Positions 25,408-36,500 are shown, numbered from the stretch's first letter. The stretch: DNA of 64,000 bases from Holophagales bacterium (GCA_016719485.1 JADJZB010000021.1:496001-560000), one strand, 5' to 3'. Notes: generated by a model from the letters alone, not told the origin. Program-made: numbers and translations.

Positions 25408-27480
25408 GTGAGAAAAGCCGCCCTTCACCTGACCCTGTGCGCGTCGTGCCTGAGCCTCGCCACCCTGCCCGCCCGCGCGGACGAAGAGCCCCCGGCCTAC
25501 GAGACCTACGCTCTCGCCCGCGTCACCGTCACGGCCGAGGCCGACGCGGTGGACGAAACGGCCCTCACCGTCGCCGTGACGGCCGAGGAGATCAAGGCCC
25601 GCAACGCGAAGAACGTCGCCGAAGCGCTTGCTGGCGTCCCAGGGTTGCGCGTCTCGACCGGCCGCAAGAACGAGCCGACGGTCTACGTCCACGGCTTCGA
25701 CCAGAGCCGCGTCCAGGTCCTCATCGACGGCGTCCCGTACTACGAGGCGAACTACGGCAAGCTCGACCTCGCGCAGATCCCGACCGACAACGTCGCCCGG
25801 ATCGAGATCACGAAGGGCGCCGCGTCGGTCCTCGCCGGAGCGAACGCCCTCGGCGGGACGATCAACATCATCAGCAAGACCGCCGGGACGACCCCTCATA
25901 CGGAGGCCCTCGTCGAGGGGGGCGACTACTCCACCGGCCGGTTCACGGCGACTCACGGCCAGCGGCGTGGAGCGATGAGCTACTGGCTGAACGTCTCCGG
26001 CCAGACGAGCGACGGGACGCCGGTCTCCGGCTCCTTCGAGCCGAAGGTCGGGACGATCGCGCAGAAGAACCCGACGAAGAACACGCCGGCGATCCTGGAG
26101 GACGGAGGGAGCCGGGAGAGCTCGGACACGAAATCGCTGAACGCCTGGGCGAAGGTGGGCTGGGAGCCGTCGGCCGCCACCGCACTCTTCGTGAACCTCC
26201 ACTACTTCGACCGCGACAAGGGGGTGCCTCCCTCGACCGACAGCGTGCAGGTCTTCCTGAAGCGGCCCGCGTTCTCCCAGTTCAACCAGATCCCGACCTA
26301 CCGCGACCTCGGCGTCGACCTCGACGGCAGGCACCAGCTCGCCCCGGGCCTCACGCTGAAGGCGAAGGGCTTCTACCACGAGCACGTCGACGACCTCGTC
26401 TCGTACAAGGACGCGGAGCACCGCGAGCAGATCGCGGTGAGCCGCTACGACGACACGCTCGCGGGGGGCAACCTCCTCGGCGAGTGGCAGGTGGCGCCCT
26501 CGAACACCCTGCGCTTCTCGGCGCACCTGAAGGACGACACGCACCGCGAGCGCGACGACGCCTACCTCCCGTTCGCCGAGTCGAGCGCGATCACCGGGTC
26601 GGTCGGGCTCGAGGACTCGATGGACTTCTCCAAGAGCCTCTCGGCCGTCGCGGGAGTCTCGGCCGACTGGTTCGACGTCTCGAACGCGACGCGCAACGTG
26701 ACGGACGGCTCGACGGGCGACTTCGTGAGGCAGGACCCGCTCGCGACGCCCAGCGACTCGCAGGTCAACCCGATGGCGGGCCTCGTCTGGCGCGGGACGT
26801 CCGGGACCGTCGTGAACGCCGCGATCGCGCGCAAGAGCCGGTTCCCGACCCTCTCGCAGCTCTACTCGACGAAGAACGGGAACACGGCGCTCGAGTCCGA
26901 GAAGAGCCTCAACACGACCCTCAGCGTCTCTCATCCGCTCGGGCCGACCGCGAGGCTGGAGCTCGGCGGCTTCTACTACGACGTCCGGAACCTGATCACG
27001 CGGAACGGATCGGGCAGCCTGAACATCTACCAGAACATCGGGCAGGTGAGGATGGCCGGCTTCGAGACGGTCGTCGAGGTCACCCCGCTCCCCGATCTCT
27101 CCCTCCGCGCGGACTACACCTACGTCCATTCCGCGGACGAGAGCGACGGGCGGGTCACCGACGACGTGACGAACGTCCCGGCCCACAAGGCGGGCTTCCT
27201 CGCGTCGTACACGGTGCCGGGTCCGAAGACACTCCTCGACCTCGACGCCGTCTACGTCGGCTCGATGTACACGAGCCTCCCGTCGCCCATCTACCCGAAC
27301 GACCCCGTCAAGGAGATCGACGGCTACTTCCTCCTCGGCGCGAAGGTGACGCAGGAGGTCGTGAAGGGGGTCCGCCTCCACGTCGCCGTCCGGAACCTCC
27401 TCGACGCCGACTACGAGAGCGAGGCGGGCTTCCCCGGCCAGGGTCGAACCTTCGCGTTCGGGGCCGCGACGACGTTCTGA
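25408..27480 (+). CDS. TonB-dependent outer-membrane receptor
   Basis: 690 residues from GTG 25408, with GGAGG seven bases upstream. A signal peptide (RKAALHLTLCASCLSLATL, cleavage near PARA) is followed by a TonB-box-like segment (ARVTVTAEAD). The plug domain runs to about residue 170 (VAEALAGVPGLRVSTG, VQVLIDGVPYYEANYG, IEITKGAASVLAGANALGG). A 22-strand-type barrel follows, ending in a C-terminal Phe (FGAATTF). These receptors import metal chelates, cobalamin or sugars using TonB energy. The ModE-like regulator next door hints at metal or metal-chelate uptake, but no transporter genes follow, so the substrate is open. Confidence 0.9.
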   Translation: MRKAALHLTLCASCLSLATLPARADEEPPAYETYALARVTVTAEADAVDETALTVAVTAEEIKARNAKNVAEALAGVPGLRVSTGRKNEPTVYVHGFDQSRVQVLIDGVPYYEANYGKLDLAQIPTDNVARIEITKGAASVLAGANALGGTINIISKTAGTTPHTEALVEGGDYSTGRFTATHGQRRGAMSYWLNVSGQTSDGTPVSGSFEPKVGTIAQKNPTKNTPAILEDGGSRESSDTKSLNAWAKVGWEPSAATALFVNLHYFDRDKGVPPSTDSVQVFLKRPAFSQFNQIPTYRDLGVDLDGRHQLAPGLTLKAKGFYHEHVDDLVSYKDAEHREQIAVSRYDDTLAGGNLLGEWQVAPSNTLRFSAHLKDDTHRERDDAYLPFAESSAITGSVGLEDSMDFSKSLSAVAGVSADWFDVSNATRNVTDGSTGDFVRQDPLATPSDSQVNPMAGLVWRGTSGTVVNAAIARKSRFPTLSQLYSTKNGNTALESEKSLNTTLSVSHPLGPTARLELGGFYYDVRNLITRNGSGSLNIYQNIGQVRMAGFETVVEVTPLPDLSLRADYTYVHSADESDGRVTDDVTNVPAHKAGFLASYTVPGPKTLLDLDAVYVGSMYTSLPSPIYPNDPVKEIDGYFLLGAKVTQEVVKGVRLHVAVRNLLDADYESEAGFPGQGRTFAFGAATTF

Positions 27481-27689
27481 GGCCCCCCCGGGGACCTGCC
27501 GGCCCCGAGACTTGTTGAACGCGCTACGGCGGCCTCCCTCGCCGCCGAGTGCCAACGTGCATGCCGAGGATCGTTGGGGGATACTGCTCTGTTCGGCGGT
27601 TTGGGTGACGCCTGCCGACACGATATCCCCCGCGATCGGGTCGGATCCCAGGCGCGGTCTTCAATTTCGTTCGAGTAGGAGATGACTTC

Positions 27690-28580
27690 GTGAAGAAGAG
27701 CCTGCCGTTTCGTGTTCTTCCGGCCTACCTGGTTCCCCTCTTTCTCACTGTCACGGTCATGGCTGCCACAGTGGCCGAGACGACGCAGGCAACACGACCC
27801 CCGGCGAGACCGGAATTGCGGGTTGGGTTGAAGTACGTTCCGACGGACGCGGAGGAGGTCCTCGAGGAGCGGGGCGTCATGGCGATTGCCGGACCGCCGT
27901 TCGAGATTCTCGCCGTCGTGGACGACCGGCCAGAATCCCGCGAACTCATCGGACAGAGCATCGACCGGAAGAAGGTGCCGATCCCGGTCCGGGCGAAGCA
28001 GCCGGTCGCGCCGTGGCTGCACCAGGTGCTCGAATCGTCGTTCGCGGAATGGGGCACCGCGGGGAAGCCTGGGGCCGACCTTCTCCTCGAGCCCGTCGTG
28101 ATCAAGTTCTTCGTCTTCGAAGAGAACTCGTACAAGGCCGAGGTGACGATGAAGTTCCTCCTCAAGCGCCGGGGCGGGACCGAACTCTGGGCGGGCGTCG
28201 TCGGCGGGACCGCATCACGGTTCGGACGGTGGCTGAACGAGAGCAACTATCAGGAGGTCATCAGCGACGCCGTCCTCGCCTGCTACTCGAAGCTCTGGGC
28301 CGACCCCGGGTTCCGCGAGGCATGGGCCGGGAAGTCCGCGTCGCCAGACGTCTCGGCTGCCCGTACCGCTGCGAGGCCGGCGGCAACGGAGACGCTCGAA
28401 CCCGAAACGGCGATGAAGAAACTCCTCGATCTGAAGGCCGCCGGCTTCGGGGACGACTCGCTGGTCGCGTGGGTCAGAAAGATCGCGTTCACGCGTCCCC
28501 TGACAGCGGACGACATGATTACGTGGAAAAGCGCCGGTGTACCGGAGGCGGCGATCCGGGTGGCGATCGAGTCGGAGTAG
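27690..28580 (+). CDS. Exported protein of unknown function
   Basis: 296 residues from GTG 27690, with AGGAG eight bases upstream. The N-terminus is a signal peptide (MKKSLPFRVLPAYLVPLFLTVTVMA). The middle (GADLLLEPVVIKFFVFEENSYKAEVTMKFLLKRRG) has the alternating pattern of a periplasmic beta domain. The C-terminal 50 residues (AMKKLLDLKAAGFGDDSLVAWV, TADDMITWKSAGVPEAAIRVAI) look like a short helical repeat module. I do not recognise a family. It lies between the TonB receptor and the BREX operon, separated by more than 150 bp on both sides, and is probably monocistronic. Confidence 0.6.
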   Translation: MKKSLPFRVLPAYLVPLFLTVTVMAATVAETTQATRPPARPELRVGLKYVPTDAEEVLEERGVMAIAGPPFEILAVVDDRPESRELIGQSIDRKKVPIPVRAKQPVAPWLHQVLESSFAEWGTAGKPGADLLLEPVVIKFFVFEENSYKAEVTMKFLLKRRGGTELWAGVVGGTASRFGRWLNESNYQEVISDAVLACYSKLWADPGFREAWAGKSASPDVSAARTAARPAATETLEPETAMKKLLDLKAAGFGDDSLVAWVRKIAFTRPLTADDMITWKSAGVPEAAIRVAIESE

Positions 28581-28731
28581 TAGGCCGACGGGAGGATCGT
28601 GCGGGCAGAGCGCCCCCGCGCCGGGAATCGACTCCCGTAAACTCCTTCTATCGGGATCGCACGGACGCCATCTGACCGGGTCCCGGTGCTAATTCAAGGG
28701 GCGGAGGCGAACTGCGTGCGGAGAAGCTCCC

Positions 28732-29517
28732 GTGACCGCTGACGACCTGCCCGAGGCATTCGGTTTCCGGACCGGCGACCGAGGCACGCATTCCAGCCGG
28801 ACGATGATGCTCGCGGAGCTGGCAGCCGCTCTTTCGGCAGTCCCCGTCGATGCTACGAACGTCGACTACCGCCGCGCGATCGCTGAAGAGAACGTCCTCG
28901 GCAAGAAGAGCGCCGCGACACGCCGCCTCACGGCCCAGCGCCTGAGCGAGCTGTACGCCCTCTCGTCCGACGTTCCCCTCTTCCGGAACCTCCGCCGCCT
29001 CTGGCCGACGGCCGGATCCTCGCGCCCCGTCCTCGCCCTCCTCTGCGCCTCCGCCCGCGACCCGCTCGTGCGCCTCGTCGCGCCGGCGGTCCTGCGTGTT
29101 CGCGAGGGGGCGCCCCTCTCGAAAGACGATCTCGACGCTGCCCTCGCCTCGGCGATTCCCGGCCGATTCAACGACTCCATTCGGAACAAGATCGCGCGGA
29201 ACGCCGCCTCCTCCTTCACGCAGGCCGGCCACATCTCGGGCCGGGCGAAGAAAGCCCGTTCCCGCCCCCGCGTCACCCGCGAGGCCGCGGCCTACGCCCT
29301 CTTCCTCGGCTACCTCTGCGGCCTCCGCGGCCCGGCGCTCTTCACAACCTTCTGGGCCTCGCTCCTCGACCGCCGCCCCGAGGAGATCCTGACCCTCGCC
29401 GAGGAGGCCTCCGCAGCGGGCCTCCTCTCGCTCAAGCAGGCCGGCCCCGTCGTCGACGTCCAGTTCCCCGGGTGGCTGACCCCTGAAGAGGAGACGCTCC
29501 TCCATGAATCGCATTGA
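28732..29517 (+). CDS. brxA: BrxA, BREX phage-defence protein (DUF1819)
   Basis: 261 residues from GTG 28732, with GGAG eight bases upstream. The DUF1819 pattern is clear: HSSRTMMLAELAAAL near residue 20, YRRAIAEENVLGKKSAATRR, LSELYALSSDVPLFRNLRRLW. BrxA is a small DNA-binding helical protein required for BREX restriction in characterised type 1 systems. It opens the operon; its 3' end overlaps brxB by 14 bp. BREX methylates host DNA and blocks replication of unmodified phages. Confidence 0.88.
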   Translation: MTADDLPEAFGFRTGDRGTHSSRTMMLAELAAALSAVPVDATNVDYRRAIAEENVLGKKSAATRRLTAQRLSELYALSSDVPLFRNLRRLWPTAGSSRPVLALLCASARDPLVRLVAPAVLRVREGAPLSKDDLDAALASAIPGRFNDSIRNKIARNAASSFTQAGHISGRAKKARSRPRVTREAAAYALFLGYLCGLRGPALFTTFWASLLDRRPEEILTLAEEASAAGLLSLKQAGPVVDVQFPGWLTPEEETLLHESH

Positions 29518-30060
29518 AGCCCTCGTGAAAGCGTGGGCCTCCCACATCGCCACCCCCTGGGCCGGCGGCCTCTCGGGCGGCGAGAAGGTCTGGTTCTGCG
29601 TCTACGACAAGGCGGACGAGCGCCGCCTCCGGCTCCACCTCCCCGAGTTCGAGGGGGCGGCGAAGAAGGCCGGCCACGGCTGGGATTCCCTCGACCTGAC
29701 CGACTCCTTCGCCACCTGGATGGCGGCCGAGGAGTACCGCGACAGCTACTTCGAGGACCCCGACTCGCTCGATCGCGACAAGCTCGTCGACTTCCGCGCC
29801 TGGCTCGTTGCACTCATCTCGCCCGTCTCGAGAGGGCGGGCGAGGCCGACGTCGTCGCCCTCACGGGCATCTCCTCCCTCTTCGGCTTCGTCCGGGTCTC
29901 CGAGCTCGTCGGCGCCCTCGAGCCCTCCATCCGGGGCCGTCTCGTCGTCTTCTTCCCGGGCGAGTACGAGAACGGCAACTACCGCTTCCTCGACGCCCGC
30001 GACGGCTGGAGCTACCGGGCCGTTCCCATCCTCGCCAGCGAAGGAGCTTTCGCGTCATGA
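29504..30060 (+). CDS. brxB: BrxB, BREX protein (DUF1788), frameshifted
   Basis: The first 100 residues read from ATG 29504 (MNRIEALVKAWASHIATPW to DKLVDFRAWLVA). The conserved second half (EADVVALTGISSLFGFVRVS, RGRLVVFFPGEYENGNYRFL, DARDGWSYRAVPILASEGAF) is in a different frame and ends at TGA 30058-30060. One base is missing, or two extra, around 29806-29830. The combined length of about 185 residues is normal, and the stop overlaps the brxC ATG as ATGA, so the gene architecture is intact. BrxB is a conserved BREX component of unknown biochemistry. Sequencing error or genuine inactivation cannot be separated here. Confidence 0.8.
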
Positions 30061-33000
30061 CGATGAAGAACCGTGAGGTCTTCCAGACGGATCCCCTCGA
30101 GCTCCGCCTCGTCAACAACGGCGTCGCAAAGGTCGGGGACGACGCCACCGCCGAGGAGCTGAAGACGCTCCGGTACGAGCTCGAGACCTTCGTCTGCGAG
30201 AAGCAGTACGCCCGGGGCCTGCAGCGGATCCTCGACGGTTTCCTCGCCGCCCTCGGCAAGGAAGAGCAGAAGGCCGTCTGGGTGAGCGGCTTCTTCGGCA
30301 GCGGCAAGTCGCACCTCGTCAAGATGCTCCGGGCGCTCTGGGTCGACCAGGAGCTTCCGGGCGGTGCGCGCGCCCGCGGCCTCGCGCACCTGACGAACGA
30401 CCTGAAAGCCTCTCTCAAAGACCTCTCGACCCAGGGCAAGCGGCTCGGCGGCCTCCACGCCGCGGGCGGCACGCTCGGGTCCGGCGCCGGCGGCAGCATC
30501 CGCCTCGCCCTCCTCGGCGTCGTCTTTCGCTCGGCCGGCCTCCCGGAGAGCTTTGCCCACGGCCGCTTCGTCCTCTACCTGAGGAAGCACGGCTGGTACG
30601 ACAAGGTGAAGCGGGAGGTCGAGAAGGCGGGGAAGGAGTTCGAGAAGGAGCTCCGGAACCTCTACGTCTCGCCCGTCCTCGCCAAGGCGCTCCTGGCGGT
30701 CGACCCGAACTTCGCCGAGAGCGAGGCGAAAGCCCGCCTCCTCCTGAAGGAGGAGTTCCCGAGCAGGGACGAGATCAGCGAAGACGACATGATCCACGCC
30801 ATCCATGAGGCGCTCGACGTGGACGGCAAGCTCCCGCTGACCCTCGTCGTCCTCGACGAGGTCCAGCAGTGGATCGGCGACGACCCGGCGCGCAGCTCCC
30901 AGGTCAACAACCTCGCGGAATGCCTCGCGAAGAGGTTCGGCGCGCGCGTCCTCCTCGTCGCGACCGGCCAGACGGCGCTCTCGGGGACGCCCGTCCTCCA
31001 GAAGATCCAGGACCGCTTCCCGGTGAAGATCGAGCTCTCCGACGCCGACGTCGAGACGGTTATCCGCAAGATCGTCCTTGCCAAGAAGCCCGACAAGGCC
31101 GACGCCGTCGAGAAGCTCCTCGACCGCTGCAGCGGCGAGGTCTCGCGGCACCTCACCGAAACGAAGATCGGCCCCCGCCCCGAGGACGAGGAGACCCGCG
31201 TCGTCGACTACCCGCTCCTCCCCGTGAGGCGCCGCTTCTGGGAGAAGGTTCTCCGCGCTGTCGACCGGGCCGGCACGTCGGGGCAGCTCCGCACGCAGCT
31301 CCGGGTCGTCCACGAGGCGGTCCAGCAGACGGCGGAGGCCCCCCTCGGCACGGTCGTCCCGGCCGACTTCGTCTACGCCAGCCGGGCGACGGAGCTGATC
31401 CAGACGGGCGTCCTCCTCCGCGAGATCCACGAGAGGATCGAGAAGCTGGCAGACGGCACCGCCGACGGCTCCCTCGCCTCGCGCCTCGCGTCGCTCGTCT
31501 TCCTCATCGGCCGCCTCCCGCGCGAGAAGGGAATCGACGACGGCGTCCGCGCCGACTCCGACACCCTCGCGAACCTCCTCGTCGAAGACCTGACGGCCGG
31601 CGGCAACGACCTTCGCCGCCGCGTGCCCAAAGTCCTCGAAGCCCTCGTGAAGGCCGGCCACCTGATGAAGGTGGACGACGAGTACCGCCTCCAGACGAAG
31701 GAGGGGAGCGCCTGGGATGCCGCCTACCGCGAGGCCCTCGGCCGCGTCCAGGCCGACGAGCCGAAGATGGCCGGGCTCCGCCGCGACGCCCTCGAGGGGG
31801 CGCTGAAGGACCTCCTCGGCGGGATCGCCGTCAGCCAGGGGAAGTCGAAGGTCCGCCGCGTCGCCGAGCTCTCGTTCGGGCCGGACAAGCCCTCGGGGAC
31901 GAAGGGCGGCATCCCGGTCTGGGTCCGCGACGGCTGGAACGAGGACGAGAAGGGCGTCGTCGCCGACGTCCACTCCCTCGGCACCGGCGCCCCGCTCGTC
32001 GTCGTCTTCGTCCCGAAGAAGCGGAGCGAGGAGCTGAAGAAGGCCCTCGCCGCTTGCAAGGCGGCGGAGGAGACGCTCCACGCCCGGGGGATGCCGACGA
32101 CCGACGAGGGGCGCGAGGCCCGCCGGGGGATGGAGGGGACCTTCGACGCGCGCCGGCAGGAAGTCGACGGCCTCGTCGCCGAGATCGTCGACGAAGCCCG
32201 CGTCTACCTCGCCGGCGCCCCGGCCCCGCTCGAGGGCGAAGACCTCGCCGACACCGTGACGGAGGCCGTCGGGTCGGCCCTCGCCCGCCTCTACCCGCGC
32301 TTCGGCGAGGGCGACGACCCGAAGTGGGAGCAGGTCTTCACGAAGGCGAAGGGCGGGAGCCCCGACGCACTCGAAGCCGTCGGGCACAAGGGGGCGGTCG
32401 AGGCCCATCCCGTCACGGCTGCGCTCCTCGGGGCGATCGGCTCCGGTCGGAAGGGGAGCGACCTGCGCAAGCAGTTCGGCGACGCCCCGTACGGCTGGCC
32501 GCAGGACACGATCGACGGCGGCCTCTTCGCCCTCCTCGCCGGCGAGCGGCTGCGCGCCACGCTCCAGGGGCAGGCGATGGGCGTGAACCTCGACGGGACG
32601 AAGCTCGGCCCCGCCGAGTTCCGGCTCGAGCAGGCCGTCGTCACGCCCCAGCAGAAGGTCGCGCTCCGCGGCCTCTTCCAGGGCGTCGGCCTCTCGGCGA
32701 AGCCGGGAGAGGAGGTCGCCGCGGCGGCCGCGTTCCTCTCCGAGCTGCGCAGGCGCGCCGAGGCCGCGGGCGGCGAGCCGCCCCTCCCCGAGCGCCCGTC
32801 GCTCACGAAGGTCTCCGAGCTCGCGGCGCTTTCCGGTAACGAGCAGCTGATCGCCCTCTTCGAGGCGAAGACCGATCTCGCCGCCCTCGCGAAGACGTGG
32901 AAGGAGCGCGCCGACGAGATCGCCCGCCGCCACCCGGCGTGGGAAGCCCTCGGGTGCCTCCTCGCGCACGCCGCGCCCCTTCCGGTCGCGGTCGAGGTCG

Positions 33001-33500
33001 AGCCCCAGGTCGAGGCGATCCGGAGCGGCCGCCGCCTCCTCGACACGCCCGATCCCGTCCCGCCTCTCTCGGCTCGGCTCGTCGACGCCCTCCGCGTCGA
33101 GCTGAAGGCCCGGTACACCGCCTGGCGAGAGCGGTTCGAGAGCGAGACGAAGACGCTCGAGGCCGACGCCTCCTGGCAGAAGCTCTCCCCGGCCGACCGC
33201 ACCGCGATCCTCGCCTCCTGCGGTGTCATCGAGCTGCCCGCGCCGAAGGCGGGCACCCCCGAGGAGCTGCTCGCTTCCCTCGACGCAGCATCCCTCGCCG
33301 ACTGGACCGAGCGCCTCCACGCCCTCCCGTCCCGCTTCGCCGAGGCCCGCGCCGAGGCGGCGCGGCGGATAGCGCCGAAGGCCGTCCACGTCAAGCTCCC
33401 TCCGGCGACCCTTCACGACGACGCCGAGGTCGAGAAGTGGCTCGAGGAGGCCCGGCGGCTCCTGAAGGAGAAGCTCGCGACCGGCCCCGTCATCGTCTGA
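30057..33500 (+). CDS. brxC: BrxC, large BREX ATPase
   Basis: 1147 residues from ATG 30057, coupled to brxB. Walker A is GFFGSGKSH at about 78-86 and Walker B is LTLVVLDEVQQWIG near 261-274, with a sensor-like LLVATGQTALSG soon after. The protein has the length and N-terminal pattern (REVFQTDPLELRLVNNGVAKV) of BrxC/PglY ATPases. BrxC is essential for type 1 BREX defence. The frame is open throughout, in contrast to its neighbours. brxC runs straight on to pglX after 22 bp. Confidence 0.92.
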   Translation: MTMKNREVFQTDPLELRLVNNGVAKVGDDATAEELKTLRYELETFVCEKQYARGLQRILDGFLAALGKEEQKAVWVSGFFGSGKSHLVKMLRALWVDQELPGGARARGLAHLTNDLKASLKDLSTQGKRLGGLHAAGGTLGSGAGGSIRLALLGVVFRSAGLPESFAHGRFVLYLRKHGWYDKVKREVEKAGKEFEKELRNLYVSPVLAKALLAVDPNFAESEAKARLLLKEEFPSRDEISEDDMIHAIHEALDVDGKLPLTLVVLDEVQQWIGDDPARSSQVNNLAECLAKRFGARVLLVATGQTALSGTPVLQKIQDRFPVKIELSDADVETVIRKIVLAKKPDKADAVEKLLDRCSGEVSRHLTETKIGPRPEDEETRVVDYPLLPVRRRFWEKVLRAVDRAGTSGQLRTQLRVVHEAVQQTAEAPLGTVVPADFVYASRATELIQTGVLLREIHERIEKLADGTADGSLASRLASLVFLIGRLPREKGIDDGVRADSDTLANLLVEDLTAGGNDLRRRVPKVLEALVKAGHLMKVDDEYRLQTKEGSAWDAAYREALGRVQADEPKMAGLRRDALEGALKDLLGGIAVSQGKSKVRRVAELSFGPDKPSGTKGGIPVWVRDGWNEDEKGVVADVHSLGTGAPLVVVFVPKKRSEELKKALAACKAAEETLHARGMPTTDEGREARRGMEGTFDARRQEVDGLVAEIVDEARVYLAGAPAPLEGEDLADTVTEAVGSALARLYPRFGEGDDPKWEQVFTKAKGGSPDALEAVGHKGAVEAHPVTAALLGAIGSGRKGSDLRKQFGDAPYGWPQDTIDGGLFALLAGERLRATLQGQAMGVNLDGTKLGPAEFRLEQAVVTPQQKVALRGLFQGVGLSAKPGEEVAAAAAFLSELRRRAEAAGGEPPLPERPSLTKVSELAALSGNEQLIALFEAKTDLAALAKTWKERADEIARRHPAWEALGCLLAHAAPLPVAVEVEPQVEAIRSGRRLLDTPDPVPPLSARLVDALRVELKARYTAWRERFESETKTLEADASWQKLSPADRTAILASCGVIELPAPKAGTPEELLASLDAASLADWTERLHALPSRFAEARAEAARRIAPKAVHVKLPPATLHDDAEVEKWLEEARRLLKEKLATGPVIV

Positions 33501-33522
33501 CGAGAACGAGGAGGAGCAGAAG

Positions 33523-36500
33523 GTGCCGTCTCTCCACCCCGACCTTCGCAACCGTCTCCGCTCCGTCGTCCTCGATGCCCGGCGCGTCGCCGAGAAGGGG
33601 GCCGAGCAGGCCCTCCGCGCCCTCGCCGTCGACGCCGCCGAGCCGGCCGGGGCCCTTTCCGTCGAGATGCGGAAGCTCCGCGTCGCTCTCCGCGCCCGGG
33701 GCCGCCAGCTCGGCGACGCGCTGGGCCGCGACAACCGGCAGAAGCTCGACCACCTCCTCGCCGAGTGCGGCTGCGAGCACTGGCACCGGATGCTCTTCGC
33801 CCGGTTCCTCGCCGAGAACGACCTCCTCCTCCACCCCGACGGCGTCGCCGTCACCCTCGACGAGGTGCGCGCGTTCGCGAACGAGGGGCCGGGTGGAGCG
33901 AGGATCGAGCCGTGGGAGCTGGCCGCCCGGTGGGCCGCGCGGATGCTCCCCGCCCTCTTCCGCCCCGACGACCCCGTCCTCGCCCTCGACCTCGCGGCCG
34001 AGCACCGGACGAAGCTCGAGGCCCTCCTCGCCGGCCTCCCGGCAGAGGTCTTCACGGCAGACGACGGCCTCGGCTGGGTCTACCAGTTCTGGCAGGAGGA
34101 GCGGAAGGACGCCGTCAACAAGTCCGAGGTGAAGATCGGGGCGGACGAGCTTCCCGCCGTGACGCAGCTCTTCACCGAGCCGTACATGGTGAAGTTCCTC
34201 CTCCACAACACGCTCGGGGCCTGGTGGGTGGGCCGCCACGGAGGGACGCCCCCGATCGAGATGGAGTTCCTGAGGCGGAACGACGACGGCACGCCCGCCG
34301 CCGGGACGTTCGACGAGTGGCCGAAGCGGGCAGCGGAGCTGAAGTGCCTCGACCCGTGCTGCGGCTCGGGGCACTTCCTCGTCGAGATGCTGAAGATCCT
34401 CGTCGCTTTCCGGATAGAAGAGGAGGGGCTCGGCGCGGGCGAGGCGGTCGACGCCGTCCTCCGCGACAACCTCTTCGGCCTCGAGATCGACCCCCGCTGC
34501 ACGCAGATCGCGGCGTTCGCGGTGGCGCTCCAGGCGTGGAAGCTGGCCGGCGGGTACCGGGAGCTTCCTGCGGACGGCGTGCATGTCGCGTGCTGCGGCA
34601 TCGCGCCGCGGGCGAAGAAGGAGGAGTGGCTCCGGCTCGCGGGTGGCGACGAGAAGCTGCGGAACGGCCTCGAGCGGCTCTACGAGCTGTTCAAGGACGC
34701 GCCGACGCTCGGGAGCCTCATCGACCCGACGCGGGAAGAGGGAGGGCTTTTCGTCGCAGGGTGGGGCGAGCTGAAACCGCTGCTCGCGAAGGCGCTGTCG
34801 GGGGAGAAGAAGGACGAGGAGGCTCGGGAGCTGGGGGTTGCGGCGCGGGGGATTGCGACGGCGGCGGAGATCCTTGCTGGTCGGTACACGCTTGTGGCGA
34901 CGAATGTGCCGTACTTGAAGCGAGGGCGGCAGTCCGATTCGCTCAGGGCGTTTGGAGAGAACGCCTTCCCTGAGTCCAAGGCGAATCTCGGCACGATGCT
35001 GTTGGAGCGAAGTCTCGGTTTGACAGGCCCGGGTGGCGCCACAGGCGATCGTGTCATTTCAGGAGTGGCTTTCCTTGGTTGGGTTTCGCCAGCTGCGCCG
35101 CCGACGACTTCGGGAATCAGGCTGGTCTCTCGTCGCGTTCTTGGGTCCAGGGGCGTTCTCTTCCATCAGTGGAGTGGTCGTCAGGTTGCCTGACCGTTAC
35201 GGGTGGAGCGCCCTCCGGAGTCCGGCGCATCTCCCTTATACTCGATGCATCGACATAGCGAAGATGGGTCCTCGAGAAGGCAGAGGCACTGGGTCGCCGC
35301 GATTTCCAGCGGCAGCGCTTATCGCAGAACCAGATCCATGGCTCAGTTTCATCAGGGCGCGGCATGGATGACGATTGAGCACTTGGGCGCGGAGGCTTCG
35401 CAGGAGTCGCGACCGGCGACGACCCACGAGCTCGATAGGGTCTTCTGGGAGTCCATTGCGGTCGTCGAGCCTGGGTCTGCAGCAGTCCTCCCTGCCCCGG
35501 ACGTGGACTGCGATGGGATGGACAAGATCATGCTCTGGGAGGATGAAGGCCCCAGGCAGTTTGTCGCAGCCGCCTGGCGAAGGGAGTGGCGCGTGGCCGA
35601 GGGCGGAGGCTTGGGGAAGTCAGGGTGGGCGTGAGTTCATGGCGCAGCTTCCGGTGACAAGATACGTTGGTGTTCCTTGACGATCAACTCATCACGTGAT
35701 TGTCCCGAGAGAGGGAGCGGACCTTGCGCCGCTATGGTGGGCGTTCCTGGCTCTGGGGAACTGTCGAGAAGTGCGTGCATCGATCGCACTCTCAAAGTGA
35801 CGAATGGCAATCTACTGAAGGTTCCGTTCGACAGAGCCCGCTGGGAAGCCGTCGCCCGCAAGCAGTACCCCCACGGCCTCCCCGACCCCTATTCCGAAGA
35901 CCCGACGCAGTGGATCTTCAAGGGCACGATCACTCCTTCCACTCCCTCCTCCAGGTCGCCGTCGCCCGCCTCCTCGGCTACCACTGGCCCGACCAGGAGA
36001 AGGACGGTCTCGACGCCCTTTGCGACCGCGACGGCATCGTCTGCATCCCGCCCGTCGGCGGCGAGCAGCCGGCGGCGGACCGGCTTCGGGCGCTCCTCGC
36101 GGCAGCGTACGGAAAGAAGTGGAAGGGGACGACCGAGGGCGAGCTCCTCGCCGCGGCCGGGTTCGCGGGGAAGAGCCTCGACGAGTGGCTGCGCGACGGG
36201 TTCTTCGAGCAGCACTGCAAGCTCTTCCACCACCGGCCCTTCATCTGGCACGTCTGGGACGGCCGGAAGAAGGACGGCTTCCACGCCCTCGTCAACTACC
36301 ACAAGCTCGACCACAAGCTCCTCGAGAAGCTGACGTTCACGACTCTCGGCGGCTGGATCCAGCAGATGCGGCAGGCCGTGAAGCGGGACGAGGCGACGGC
36401 GGAGGCCGGCTCGCGGCGGCGGTCGACCTCCAGGAGCGGCTCGAGGCGATCCTCGAAGGCGAGGACCCGTACGACATCTTCGTCCGCTGGAAGCCGCTGG

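Noticed and set aside
35203..35634. A separate 143-residue gene between two parts of pglX
   Set aside because: Fragments of it (VFWES, MLWEDE) continue PglX homology, so it is a piece of the broken gene and not an inserted one.
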